64,000 bases of DNA from Bin87 sp965204395 (GTDB lineage Bacteria; Chloroflexota; Dehalococcoidia; Lucifugimonadales; UBA3495), in assembly GCA_965204395.1 (NCBI GenBank), contig OZ241987.1:1-64000 (forward strand), in the 5' to 3' direction. The notes under the pieces were generated by a model. That model searched no databases. It was not told the DNA's origin and worked only from the letters and a program-made list of their open reading frames with translations. This document shows, in pieces, positions 1 to 7,916 of the stretch (position 1 is the stretch's first letter; each line of letters opens with the position of its first letter). The position numbers and the translations under genes were made by a program.

Positions 1-417
1 GAAGGTCCACGGGTCGGTGAAGTAGATGCTGCCGTCCGATTTCACTACCACGTCGTTGGGGCGGTTCAGCTGCCGGCCCTGGAACTGATTGGCCAGCACC
101 GTCGTCGAGCCATCGTGCTCCAGCCTGCTGATGCGACGCCCATCGTGCTCGGCGGCGATGAGCCGTCCTTGCTGATCGCGGGTCAGGCCGTTGTGTCGGT
201 TGACGGGCTCCGCGTCGATGGTGACGCCCGAACCTGGCGTATATCGCATCCGACGGTTGTTGTGGATGTCGCTGAACAGCAGGTAGCCGCCGTCGCTCCA
301 CCACAGGGGGCCTTCGGCTGGGCCTTCACCGCCACCGTATCCTGAACCATGTTCTTCGATGGGTGCGTCGGCGTCGATTATCGCGTCAAGGGCGGAGGAA
401 AGTTTCTCGATTGGCAT
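1..417 (-). CDS. SMP-30/gluconolactonase-like protein, N-terminal part
   Basis: Reading frame open to the left window edge, so only the first 139 codons are visible. It starts at the ATG complementary to 415-417, with AGGAGG at 425-430 as a strong ribosome binding site. The visible protein has EGPLWW near residue 35, LLFSDIHNNR, RHNGLTRDQQGRL, LNRPNDVVVKSDGSIYFTDP near residues 117-137. This is the order seen in the SMP-30/gluconolactonase/LRE beta-propeller family, where E, N and D residues bind a divalent metal. Such enzymes hydrolyse sugar lactones or related esters; the substrate here is unknown. No signal peptide is seen, so it is probably cytoplasmic. Confidence 0.85.
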   Translation of the reverse strand, partial: MPIEKLSSALDAIIDADAPIEEHGSGYGGGEGPAEGPLWWSDGGYLLFSDIHNNRRMRYTPGSGVTIDAEPVNRHNGLTRDQQGRLIAAEHDGRRISRLEHDGSTTVLANQFQGRQLNRPNDVVVKSDGSIYFTDPWTF

Positions 418-621
418 GGTTGCGCCTCCTGATGGAGTCCGAAGCAATGGCTCGGACGATGGAATGGATTGGGCGTTGCCATCGCCATTGTAGGCGGCAG
501 TTGGGCGCCGTGCAATGGCGGATTAACCGAAAGTCGCGGGTGCAGCGCGAGGCGAAACAAGCCCTGTTTGAGGTTCAATATACTCCCGTATTTGAGCACA
601 TTTTATAAAACAGACCAATTA

Positions 622-1449
622 ATGCACCACTGGATTAACCAGATCCACCAAGGCGACTGTCTGACCCTGCTGGCCCAGATGCCGGACGCCACGGCTGATC
701 TGGTCGTAACTTCGCCGCCCTACAACCTGCTCAACAGCAGCGGCAACGGCATGAAAAACGGCAACGGCGGCAAATGGTCCCGCGCCGCTTTGATGCAAGG
801 GTACGCGACCCATTCCGACGCCATGCCCCACGATGTTTATGTCGACTGGCAGCGCGAGTGCCTGCGCGAAATGATGCGCGTCCTTACGCCGGAGGGCGCA
901 ATTTTCTACAACCATAAGTGGCGGGTGCAAAAGGGCTTGCTCCAGGACCGCACCGATATTGTCGACGGCTTTCCGGTGCGGCAGATAATCATCTGGCAGC
1001 GTTCCGGTGGATTCAACCACAACCCGGGATATTTTCTGCCCACCTACGAGGTCGTCTATCTCATCGCCAAGCCGGGTTTCCGGCTCGCGCCCAAGGCGGG
1101 CGGCATCGGCGACGTGTGGAGAATCCGCCAGGATCGCGGCAACCCTCATCCCGCGTCGTTCCCGGTGGATCTAGCTCGACGCGCCATCGCGGCAAGCACT
1201 GCCGAAATAGTCCTGGATCCGTTCATTGGCAGCGGTACCACCGCCGTCGCCGCTCTGTTGGAGGGACGACAGTTCATCGGCATCGACGTGTCGGAAGACT
1301 ATTGCGAATTGGCCCGGCAACGGGTGGATGCAGTGGCGTCGGAATTGGCGAAAACTTCAGACTCCTCCGAGATTCCATCGGCACTCGAGGTCAGAGCCAT
1401 GCTGCAATCCACGGCTCAGCCTGCCGAGGTTCCAAATCCCGACCGTTAG
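622..1449 (+). CDS. Site-specific DNA methyltransferase (N6-adenine or N4-cytosine, beta-type order)
   Basis: A 275-residue S-adenosylmethionine-dependent DNA methyltransferase. The catalytic motif TSPPYN lies at residues 30-35 and the SAM-binding motif DPFIGSGT at 199-206, followed by FIGIDVSEDYCELA. Catalytic motif first and SAM motif last is the beta-class order. An upstream in-frame extension to 469 is possible, but the ATG at 622 starts immediately before the conserved INQIHQGDCLTLL region. The upstream DNA is AT-rich (TATAAA at 604-609). No restriction endonuclease gene lies beside it, so it may be an orphan or epigenetic methyltransferase; the target sequence cannot be read from the gene. 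A coding start is preferred at 622, moderately certain. Confidence 0.85.
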   Translation: MHHWINQIHQGDCLTLLAQMPDATADLVVTSPPYNLLNSSGNGMKNGNGGKWSRAALMQGYATHSDAMPHDVYVDWQRECLREMMRVLTPEGAIFYNHKWRVQKGLLQDRTDIVDGFPVRQIIIWQRSGGFNHNPGYFLPTYEVVYLIAKPGFRLAPKAGGIGDVWRIRQDRGNPHPASFPVDLARRAIAASTAEIVLDPFIGSGTTAVAALLEGRQFIGIDVSEDYCELARQRVDAVASELAKTSDSSEIPSALEVRAMLQSTAQPAEVPNPDR

Positions 1450-1521
1450 CACCACCGATGGTACAATCACCGGGCGTTTCTCCATGAAATGACCTGATCC
1501 CCAGACAGAGAGGTATTCCCG

Positions 1522-2448
1522 GTGCCTGACCAAGAATTCGACGTATTGATTATCGGCGGCGGCATGGCCGGCCTTACCGCTGGCATCTACGCTTCCCGCT
1601 ACGGCCTGCACACCGCCATCGTCGAGCAGATGATGGCCGGCGCCCAGATCATCAACCTGGAAAAAATCGAGAACTTTCCCGGCTTCCCGCAGGGCATCGC
1701 CGGCTACGAACTTGGCCCCGCCACCCAGGAACAGGCGATGAATGCCGGCGTCGAGGTGTTGATGGACACCGTTACCGGTGTTTCGGTGGACGGCGACCAC
1801 CTGGTGGTGTCCGGCGACATGGGTGGCAGCTATCGCGGCAAGGCCGTAATCATGGCGGCGGGTTCCTCCCTCCGTTCCCTGGGCATCCCCGGGGAGGAGG
1901 AATTCGAAGGGCGCGGTGTTTCCCACTGCGCCACCTGCGACGGCCCGCTGTACATGGGGCAGACCGTGGCCGTAGTGGGTGGCGGCGACTCCGCAGCCGA
2001 CGAAGCCCTTACTCTCACTGAATATACGGACCGCGTCATTCTGTTCGTCCGTGGCGAATCCTTGGGCGCACAACAGGTATTACAGGACCGGATCGCGTCC
2101 AATCCCAAGATAGAAGTGCGCCACCAAACCGAAGTGGTGGAAATCGTTGGCGAAGACACCGTAACGGGCGTCAGGGTCCGAGGCGCCGACGGCGAGACCG
2201 TTGAACCTGTAAGCGGACTTTTCATCTACATTGGCCTCGATCCCAACTCCGCGGCGGTGGCCGACCTAGTCCCACTCGACAACGCCGGTCATATCCCCGT
2301 GGGCTTGTCCATGGACACCCCGCAACCGGGCCTGTACGCGGCCGGCGACATTCGCCAGCAGTCTGCTGCTCAGTTGGTCGCTTCGGCCGGGGACGGCGCG
2401 ACCGCGGCCATTGCCGCTTTCCGCTACATTAACGGCAAAGACTGGTAA
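1522..2448 (+). CDS. Thioredoxin reductase-like FAD-dependent disulfide reductase
   Basis: A 308-residue flavoprotein of normal length for low-Mr thioredoxin reductase. It has the FAD-binding IGGGMAG at 11-17, the redox pair CATC at 136-139, the nucleotide fold GGGDSA at 153-158 and AAGDIR at 273-278. The start is GTG with AGAGAGG about 9 bases upstream. In the NADPH-binding region the usual HRRDxFRA is replaced by VRGESLGA (about 176-183), so most 2'-phosphate-binding arginines are missing. It probably reduces thioredoxin or a related disulfide partner, but the electron donor may be NADH or another carrier. A TACAAT box at 1462-1467 could be a -10 element; no matching -35 is obvious. Confidence 0.85.
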   Translation: MPDQEFDVLIIGGGMAGLTAGIYASRYGLHTAIVEQMMAGAQIINLEKIENFPGFPQGIAGYELGPATQEQAMNAGVEVLMDTVTGVSVDGDHLVVSGDMGGSYRGKAVIMAAGSSLRSLGIPGEEEFEGRGVSHCATCDGPLYMGQTVAVVGGGDSAADEALTLTEYTDRVILFVRGESLGAQQVLQDRIASNPKIEVRHQTEVVEIVGEDTVTGVRVRGADGETVEPVSGLFIYIGLDPNSAAVADLVPLDNAGHIPVGLSMDTPQPGLYAAGDIRQQSAAQLVASAGDGATAAIAAFRYINGKDW

Positions 2449-2496
2449 AGAGTTCTGGAAACGCCCGATTCATTGCCCACAACGGCGAGTTGTCCC

Positions 2497-3327
2497 ATGC
2501 AGATCACCGACCACGTCTACAGCACACACATCTCGGAGGACCCGAACCTCTACGGCGCTATGCACCCGGGCGGCACTCAGATCTACTTCGTGGGCGACCC
2601 GTCCGACCGAATGGTCATGATCGACTCAGGTGAACCGTACCGGCATTGGCGGCATCAAATCCTGGAATACTGGGACGAACTCGGAAACCCCGAAATCGAC
2701 GCCATCCTGATCACCCACGGGCACGGAGATCACATCGGCGGACTAGACCGGCTGCAGGAGGCGTTCAATTGCCCGGTACGGTGCCATCCCAAGCTCGCGC
2801 CCAGGCTGCAGCACATTCTGGGTGGCAACTCGGTTTCCGCCCTCACCGCGCGGGAGGTCATCAACGCCGGTGGGGGTGTCAACCTGCGTCCCCTGTTCAC
2901 GCCGGGACATGAGGAAGACCATGTCTGCTATTTTCTGCGACCGGACCGGGTGCTGTTCAGCGGCGACAACCTCCTCGGCAACTCGTCGTCCAGCGTGCGC
3001 AACCTGAAACAGTACATGAACTCACTCAGCCGAATGGCCCGGACGCGTCCCGTCGTGGTCTGCCCGGGGCATGGCAACACCATCATGCGCGGCGAGCAGA
3101 GGATCCAGCAACAGATCGCCCACCGGCAGGGGCGTGAGGATCAGGTGCTCGCCGCCCTGGGCGACGGCGCTACCACCGTGGGCGAAATCGTAGGCGCCGT
3201 TTACCCCAGAAATCTGCGGAAATCCCTGCGGGACGCCGCCGGCCGGAACGTCCGCACCCACCTCGAAAAGCTCCGCGAGGAGGGCCGGGTCAGCGAACGG
3301 GAAGCCACCTACACCTTGCCTGAATAA
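2497..3327 (+). CDS. MBL-fold metallo-hydrolase with C-terminal winged helix (LACTB2-like)
   Basis: A 276-residue protein. The metal motif THGHGDHIGG is complete (HxHxDH), with FTPGHEEDHVCYF and FSGDNLLG supplying further ligands. The last 60 residues (VGEIVGAVYP...VRTHLEKLREEGRV) look like the short winged-helix tail of LACTB2-type beta-lactamase-fold hydrolases and endoribonucleases. The ATG at 2497 is chosen because family members begin about three residues before DHVYS; a TTG at 2473 would add eight residues. It lies 48 bp after the thioredoxin-reductase-like gene and may share its transcript. Substrate unknown. Confidence 0.82.
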   Translation: MQITDHVYSTHISEDPNLYGAMHPGGTQIYFVGDPSDRMVMIDSGEPYRHWRHQILEYWDELGNPEIDAILITHGHGDHIGGLDRLQEAFNCPVRCHPKLAPRLQHILGGNSVSALTAREVINAGGGVNLRPLFTPGHEEDHVCYFLRPDRVLFSGDNLLGNSSSSVRNLKQYMNSLSRMARTRPVVVCPGHGNTIMRGEQRIQQQIAHRQGREDQVLAALGDGATTVGEIVGAVYPRNLRKSLRDAAGRNVRTHLEKLREEGRVSEREATYTLPE

Positions 3328-3335
3328 GGCAGGCC

Positions 3336-3536
3336 ATGCGCGACCGCGGCCCATTCATTTTCAGCGCCGCGGGGCCGACTGGGACGCTGGGCTGCGGCTT
3401 GGCCCTGTTCTTCCTCGGGGTTTTCCTGCTGACTCCCTTGGCGGTGTTTCTGATCAAGGGCGTGGGTTGGTTGCTGGTGGCATTTGGAGTAGTTGTGTGC
3501 GCTCTGGCAGTGTGGTCATGGATCCGTCGCAGGTGA
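3336..3536 (+). CDS. Small two-helix membrane protein
   Basis: A 66-residue reading frame starting 8 bp after the metallo-hydrolase stop. It has two hydrophobic stretches (about 17-38 and 43-60), a glycine-rich turn and an Arg-Arg-Arg C-terminus, as expected for a small inner-membrane protein with the positive end in the cytoplasm. The composition is clearly membrane-like rather than a shadow of another gene. No family is recognised and no function is proposed. Confidence 0.6.
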   Translation: MRDRGPFIFSAAGPTGTLGCGLALFFLGVFLLTPLAVFLIKGVGWLLVAFGVVVCALAVWSWIRRR

Positions 3537-3583
3537 TCCTGAAACGATAGCCAGTCGCCTACCCAACGCCCCCGCGTGGAGGA

Positions 3584-4009
3584 TTACTCCTCCATCAAAC
3601 CGGATCCGTCGCGTTGCAGCAGTTCGATTCGCACGTCGTCCGGCCCGCGCACGAAGGCAATGCGCACGCCCGGGCGTATGGTGCGAGGCTCGGTGTAAAT
3701 CTCCGCGCCTTTCCTCCTCAGGTCTTCCACCGCTCCATCGATGTCATCCACCCGGAACCCAAAGTGGTCGAGTCCCAGATGAGGGTCGCGGGGACTCAAG
3801 TCGATGTGCTCTTCCGGCGGCACGGAGGCAATGAAGATCGCCAGGCCGTTGACGTCCAAATCGACCCTGGGCACTCCATCGCTCTGAACGAGGCGCAACA
3901 CCTTGGCGTTGAACATGGTCTCGAAGAAATTGGCCATGCCCTCCGGGTCCTTGGTACGGACGTGAATGTGGTCGTAAGTGTAGGTGTAAACGGGCGTGCT
4001 TGTGCTCAT
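3584..4009 (-). CDS. VOC-family (glyoxalase/dioxygenase fold) protein
   Basis: A 141-residue protein of vicinal-oxygen-chelate type: YDHIHVRTKDPEGMANFF at the N-terminus, LDHFGFRVDDIDGAVEDL in the middle and IAFVRGPDDVRIELLQ at the end. His13 (in YDHIHV), the central LDHFGF His and the Glu in RIELLQ correspond to the usual metal ligands. AAGGAGG stands about 8 bases before the ATG. It is transcribed away from the aminotransferase gene, with the shared gap 4010-4174 holding the promoter of that gene. The size is that of a single-domain-pair VOC protein such as methylmalonyl-CoA epimerase or lactoylglutathione lyase; the substrate is not known. Confidence 0.85.
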   Translation of the reverse strand: MSTSTPVYTYTYDHIHVRTKDPEGMANFFETMFNAKVLRLVQSDGVPRVDLDVNGLAIFIASVPPEEHIDLSPRDPHLGLDHFGFRVDDIDGAVEDLRRKGAEIYTEPRTIRPGVRIAFVRGPDDVRIELLQRDGSGLMEE

Positions 4010-4116
4010 CGTGTGAGCCTCCTTGTTTCATAATCGGGCCGCAATCGTACTACATGGGACACCCTTATCACATCGATCTGTTTGCGTCTGACACAAGGGT
4101 AGTGCACACGACGACA

Positions 4117-4144
4117 TTGACAGTGTCGCGCCCCCCACTACAAT
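4117..4144 (+). promoter_or_regulatory. Sigma-70 promoter of the aminotransferase gene
   Basis: TTGACA at 4117-4122 and TACAAT at 4139-4144 are separated by 16 bp, a near-consensus housekeeping promoter. It ends 30 bp before the GTG start at 4175. Confidence 0.7.
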
Positions 4145-4174
4145 CACCTCAACTCGAACTGCCGGAGGCCCATC

Positions 4175-5479
4175 GTGCCCGAAAACTACACTGAAGAAGA
4201 ACTACTTGACTTGGCGCGAAGGTACAGCTTCCGCAGCCGCATGGACCGCAGCGGCGTCACCGGGCCGATATTCGTGTGGGGCCGAGGCTCGGTGGTCTGC
4301 GACATCAATGGCAAGGAGTACCTGGATTTCAACTCCGGCCAGATGTGCGCCGCGCTGGGTCACAACCACCCTCGGATCGTGCAGGCCCTCCAGGAGAGTT
4401 CAGAGTCGCTGATCCACAGTCACATGACCATGTTCAACGACCGGGAGATTATCCTCGCCAGCCGGCTGGCGGAAATCACTCCGCCGGGACTCAACCGCAG
4501 CATGTTCCTCACCTCGGGCAGCGATTCTAACGAGGCCGCCATGGCTATCGCCAAACGCTACACCGGCGGGTACGAAGTCGCCAGCCCGGTGGTGAGCTTC
4601 CACGGAATGAGCGACGCCGCCCGCGCTGTGACGTTCTCGGGGTGGCACGGCGGATACGGACCATTCGCACCGGGCAACTACGCGATCCTGGCCCCCTACC
4701 GTTACCGCTGCACCTTCTGCCAGGAGCGGCCAGCGTGTGACTACGCATGCCTGGACACCAGTTTTGAACTGCTGGACGCGCAATCCGACGGGCGCATGGC
4801 GGCGGTCATCACCGAGCCCCTGTTCAGCGCCGGCGGAGTGATAGAACCGCCCCCAGGCTGGTTGCAGGAACTCAAGCTACGGTGCGAACGACGCGGCATG
4901 CTGCTGATCCTGGACGAGGCCCAGACAGGGCTGGCTAAGCTGGGATCGATGTGGGCATCCGAACAAGAGGGTGTCGTCCCGGATATTTTCACCATCTCCA
5001 AGCACTTCGGCGGAGGCATCGCCATCAGCGCGACCATCACCACCGACGAAATCGAGGAGAAAGCGGTGGAGACCGGATTGGTGGTCGCTCATTCCCACTC
5101 CAATGACCCGTTGACCTGCAACGCCGCCATCGCCAGCCTCGACATCATCCTGGAGGAGAACCTGGTGGACGTGGCCGCCCGCATCGGCCGGTATTGGCGA
5201 GGGCATCTCGAGGAAATGCAACAACGCCACGAACTGATCGGCGACGTGCGAGGGCGCGGGCTACTCCAGGGGATTGAGTTCGTGACCGATCGGGAGACGA
5301 AACAACCGGCTTACAACGAGGGTCAGCGTATCGGGCGCGCCTGCCTGGAAAACGGCCTGATCATGAGCGTACGCCGCCGCGGGTCGGCTCTGCGGTTCGT
5401 GCCCCCATTCACCACCACCGAGGACCAGATGGACCTGGCCGCCGACATCCTGGATCACGCGATATCGTCGGTCTCGTAA
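4175..5479 (+). CDS. Class III PLP aminotransferase, dialkylglycine decarboxylase-like
   Basis: A 434-residue fold-type I PLP enzyme. FNSGQMCAALGHNHP, FHGMS, LILDEAQTG and the PLP lysine in TISKHFGGG (Lys276) are all present. The Gln in SGQM matches the position of the glutamine that characterises 2,2-dialkylglycine decarboxylase, and the overall pattern (from memory of DgdA) fits that enzyme better than ornithine or acetylornithine aminotransferase. Start: GTG with GGAGG 7 bases upstream. An unusual cysteine cluster, CTFCQERPACDYAC, sits just before FELLDAQ and is not in the DgdA sequence I recall. Expected role: decarboxylation-transamination of a dialkyl amino acid or transamination of a related amine; the substrate is inferred only. 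Confidence 0.82.
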   Translation: MPENYTEEELLDLARRYSFRSRMDRSGVTGPIFVWGRGSVVCDINGKEYLDFNSGQMCAALGHNHPRIVQALQESSESLIHSHMTMFNDREIILASRLAEITPPGLNRSMFLTSGSDSNEAAMAIAKRYTGGYEVASPVVSFHGMSDAARAVTFSGWHGGYGPFAPGNYAILAPYRYRCTFCQERPACDYACLDTSFELLDAQSDGRMAAVITEPLFSAGGVIEPPPGWLQELKLRCERRGMLLILDEAQTGLAKLGSMWASEQEGVVPDIFTISKHFGGGIAISATITTDEIEEKAVETGLVVAHSHSNDPLTCNAAIASLDIILEENLVDVAARIGRYWRGHLEEMQQRHELIGDVRGRGLLQGIEFVTDRETKQPAYNEGQRIGRACLENGLIMSVRRRGSALRFVPPFTTTEDQMDLAADILDHAISSVS

Positions 5480-5499
5480 CGGAACGGGCTTTCGTTCCG

Positions 5500-6129
5500 T
5501 CAGCGTTCCCAGGCACGGACGATGCCGCTAATGTGCGACGTGTCGTTGTACAGGTGCATCACGGCGTTGTCGGGATAGGTGTAGATCACCGTCAGCGAGC
5601 AGTTGGACATGGCGAACTTCCAGTTGGCTTCCAGCGGCAATCCCAACAACGATACGATACCCGCTCTAAGGCTCCCGCCGTGTCCTACAATCAACGCGCT
5701 TTGATCCATGTGGGCGTCCCTGACCTGCTGGACGATCCCGGCCAGACGGACGCTGGTTTCCCGTATCGTTTCCCCACCGGGCGGGGCGAAGTCCAGATCG
5801 TTGGCCATGGATAGCTCGTATAGCTCCGGGTATTTCTCCCGGTATTCGTCCTCGGTCAGACCCTCGAACACGCCCTTGTTGTACTCGCGGAGTTCCTGCG
5901 TGAAAGTGACCGGCACATCCCGCTCCCCCAAGACGACCTTGGCGGTTTCGGCAGCGCGAGACAGGTCCGACGAATAGGCCGCGTTGATGGGTATGGTCGC
6001 GAGGCGGCGGGCCAACATGCGCGCCTGCTCGCGGCCCCGCTCGGATAGCGACACGTCGGTGTGTCCTTGAATCCGGCCCGCGACATTCCATTCGGTTTCT
6101 CCGTGGCGGGTGATATAGATGATTCCCAT
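5500..6129 (-). CDS. Histidine phosphatase family protein, candidate alpha-ribazole phosphatase
   Basis: A 209-residue phosphoglycerate-mutase-fold phosphatase: ITRHGETEWN at 6-15 supplies the phospho-accepting His9, and LIVGHGGSLRAG carries the second histidine. It is the last gene of the cobalamin operon, 9 bp after the CobD-like gene. This position suggests CobC (dephosphorylation of alpha-ribazole or adenosylcobalamin 5'-phosphate). The fold alone does not separate CobC from general GpmB-type phosphatases, so the function rests on context. It converges with the aminotransferase gene 20 bp away. Confidence 0.8.
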   Translation of the reverse strand: MGIIYITRHGETEWNVAGRIQGHTDVSLSERGREQARMLARRLATIPINAAYSSDLSRAAETAKVVLGERDVPVTFTQELREYNKGVFEGLTEDEYREKYPELYELSMANDLDFAPPGGETIRETSVRLAGIVQQVRDAHMDQSALIVGHGGSLRAGIVSLLGLPLEANWKFAMSNCSLTVIYTYPDNAVMHLYNDTSHISGIVRAWER

Positions 6130-6138
6130 GCCAATTCC

Positions 6139-7278
6139 TCAGTTGCTCTGATCGCGTTTCACCGATTCAGCTATTGCATCCGTCAACCGGACGCAGTCTT
6201 CCACCGGCCGCAGGCCGATGCGAATACAGTCGGGCAGTCCGAACGAGGTGCAGTCCCGAACGAACAACCCCTGACCTGCCAATCTGCCCCGCAATGCGGC
6301 GGCGTCGCCAACCTGGGCCAGCAAGAAGTTGGCTGCGGTCGGGTAACACCGGATGCCCAGCGACTCCAGTCGTTCGATGACGCAATTGCAGGATGCCGCC
6401 ACCGCTTGCCTCGCCTTCTCCAGGTAGACTTCATCCGCAAGCGCGACCATACCCGCAACTTGCGCCAATCCATTCACGCTCCAGTCGGGTTGCAACGCTG
6501 CCAAACGAGCGATCACCGACGGCGGGGCGATCGCGTAACCCAGCCGCAAAGCGGTGAGAGCGTAATCCTTGGTCATGGAGCGCAGCGCGACCACCGAGTC
6601 CAAGCGCGCCGCCAACTCAACGACGCTACCTTCCTTCCAATGGTCGGAGAGATTGATGTACGCCTCATCGACCACCAGCAAGCCCCCAAAGTCCGCAACC
6701 GCCTTCGCCATCGCTTCGATTTCGACGCGGCCGATCAGCGCTCCGGTCGGATTGTTGGGGTTGCAAATGAACGTCAACGTCGGTTTTTCTGAGGAGATGA
6801 GGCTCACGGCGGTTTCGGTGTCCCAGTAAAACCCGCCATTTCCTCGCGCGGCCTCCAGAGTATGTACTCTCCCGCCCGATATGCGGACCGCACCGTCGTA
6901 CTCACCGTAGGTTGGAGTGAGCAGCAGCGCCGATTTGGAGCAGCCCGCCCTTGGCTGCTGGATGTACGCTCGCGTCAGCAGGTGGATGATCTCGGTCGAA
7001 CCGTTGCCCACGATGACGTTTTCAACGGCCACGCCATCCGCTGCGTGATGGACGGCAACGGTCTCGGTAAGCTCGAGGCAGTGGGGGTCGGGATATGCTG
7101 CCAGATTTACGCCGGCGATGGCATCCCACACTCCGTCCGGCGGCCCCAGCGGGCTCACGCTGGCGGAAAAATCGAGGCAGTCCTCCAAGCGGAGGCCCAA
7201 CGCCCTTAGCTCGGCTTCCTTGATGCCGCCATGGACGGGCCGGGATAGTGGACCCGGGTTGACTGCGTTAGCTCCCAT
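6139..7278 (-). CDS. cobD: Threonine-phosphate decarboxylase / histidinol-phosphate aminotransferase family (CobD-like)
   Basis: A fold-type I PLP enzyme of about 379 residues. The N-terminal VHGG motif near residue 16, DFSASVSPLGPP, the PLP site FICNPNNPTG, DEAYINL and the lysine in MTKDYALTALRLGY (Lys237) match L-threonine-O-3-phosphate decarboxylase. That enzyme makes the aminopropanol phosphate arm of cobalamin, and HisC relatives lack the HGG opening. The ATG at 7278 is used; a TTG at 7284 would add two residues. It lies between a Uma2 gene (gap about 10 bp) and the phosphatase, within the cobalamin operon, which supports the CobD reading. Confidence 0.82.
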   Translation of the reverse strand: MGANAVNPGPLSRPVHGGIKEAELRALGLRLEDCLDFSASVSPLGPPDGVWDAIAGVNLAAYPDPHCLELTETVAVHHAADGVAVENVIVGNGSTEIIHLLTRAYIQQPRAGCSKSALLLTPTYGEYDGAVRISGGRVHTLEAARGNGGFYWDTETAVSLISSEKPTLTFICNPNNPTGALIGRVEIEAMAKAVADFGGLLVVDEAYINLSDHWKEGSVVELAARLDSVVALRSMTKDYALTALRLGYAIAPPSVIARLAALQPDWSVNGLAQVAGMVALADEVYLEKARQAVAASCNCVIERLESLGIRCYPTAANFLLAQVGDAAALRGRLAGQGLFVRDCTSFGLPDCIRIGLRPVEDCVRLTDAIAESVKRDQSN

Positions 7279-7288
7279 TACCAAGGGG

Positions 7289-7879
7289 TTAGCGGTTGGC
7301 CCGTATGACTGCCAACACCGGGTCGCCGAAGATCCGATCCAACTCGACCTCGAAGCCGGGTATAGTGGCCGTCGTCAACGTGTCGCCTCGGCTCAGCACG
7401 GCGCGTTCCGCGTATTCGGCGCCGGACAGTTCCAGGACGGTGATGGTGTCGTTCACGGGGTCCACCAGCCAATACTCGGGAATTCCTGCTTCAGCATAGA
7501 TCGCACGCTTCATCACGAGATCGCGGTTTCGGTCGCTGGAAAGCGTCTCAACCACCAGATCAGGCGGCCCTTCGACCATCCCGCGCCGTATCAAATGCAG
7601 GTTCTGGGTCCGCAGGTAAACAATGTCCGGTGTGGGAGCATACCGATCGCTGAGCGCAAGGCCGATTGTGGTGAATGCTAGGCCAGGGATGGGTTCGATG
7701 GAATTGGCCCAGTTATTGATCATCCTGACCAGAAAATCAATCAGAAATTGGTGCTCAGGAGCGGCCGGCGGCATTTGATAAAACTCTCCGTTGATCAGTT
7801 CGCACACCCCGCCTTCCACCTCGTCCGTGTCTCGATATTCGGTGAGCGTCATCCTCGTACCGGATTGCACTGTAGTCAT
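7289..7879 (-). CDS. Uma2-family (DUF820) putative endonuclease, first copy
   Basis: A 196-residue PD-(D/E)XK-type protein. It has ELINGEFYQM at 26-35, APTPDIVYL, GPPDLVVETLS, a downstream KRAIYAEAGIPEYWLVDP and VLELSGAEY, which is the usual Uma2 layout with Asp, Glu and Lys of the nuclease core. AGAGGGG stands 5 bases before the ATG. It sits inside the cobalamin operon between cbiB and the cobD-like gene, in the same orientation with short gaps, so it is probably co-transcribed. Uma2 proteins are common as many scattered copies in Chloroflexi and cyanobacteria; their cellular role is unknown. No link to cobalamin chemistry can be seen in the sequence itself. Confidence 0.88.
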   Translation of the reverse strand: MTTVQSGTRMTLTEYRDTDEVEGGVCELINGEFYQMPPAAPEHQFLIDFLVRMINNWANSIEPIPGLAFTTIGLALSDRYAPTPDIVYLRTQNLHLIRRGMVEGPPDLVVETLSSDRNRDLVMKRAIYAEAGIPEYWLVDPVNDTITVLELSGAEYAERAVLSRGDTLTTATIPGFEVELDRIFGDPVLAVIRANR

Positions 7880-7916
7880 CTCAGCCCCTCTTGGCCTCGG
7901 TTACTGCGCTGTCATT

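Noticed and set aside
469..621. N-terminal extension of the methyltransferase
   Set aside because: No conserved residues before the ATG at 622, and the extension crosses an AT-rich, promoter-like stretch.
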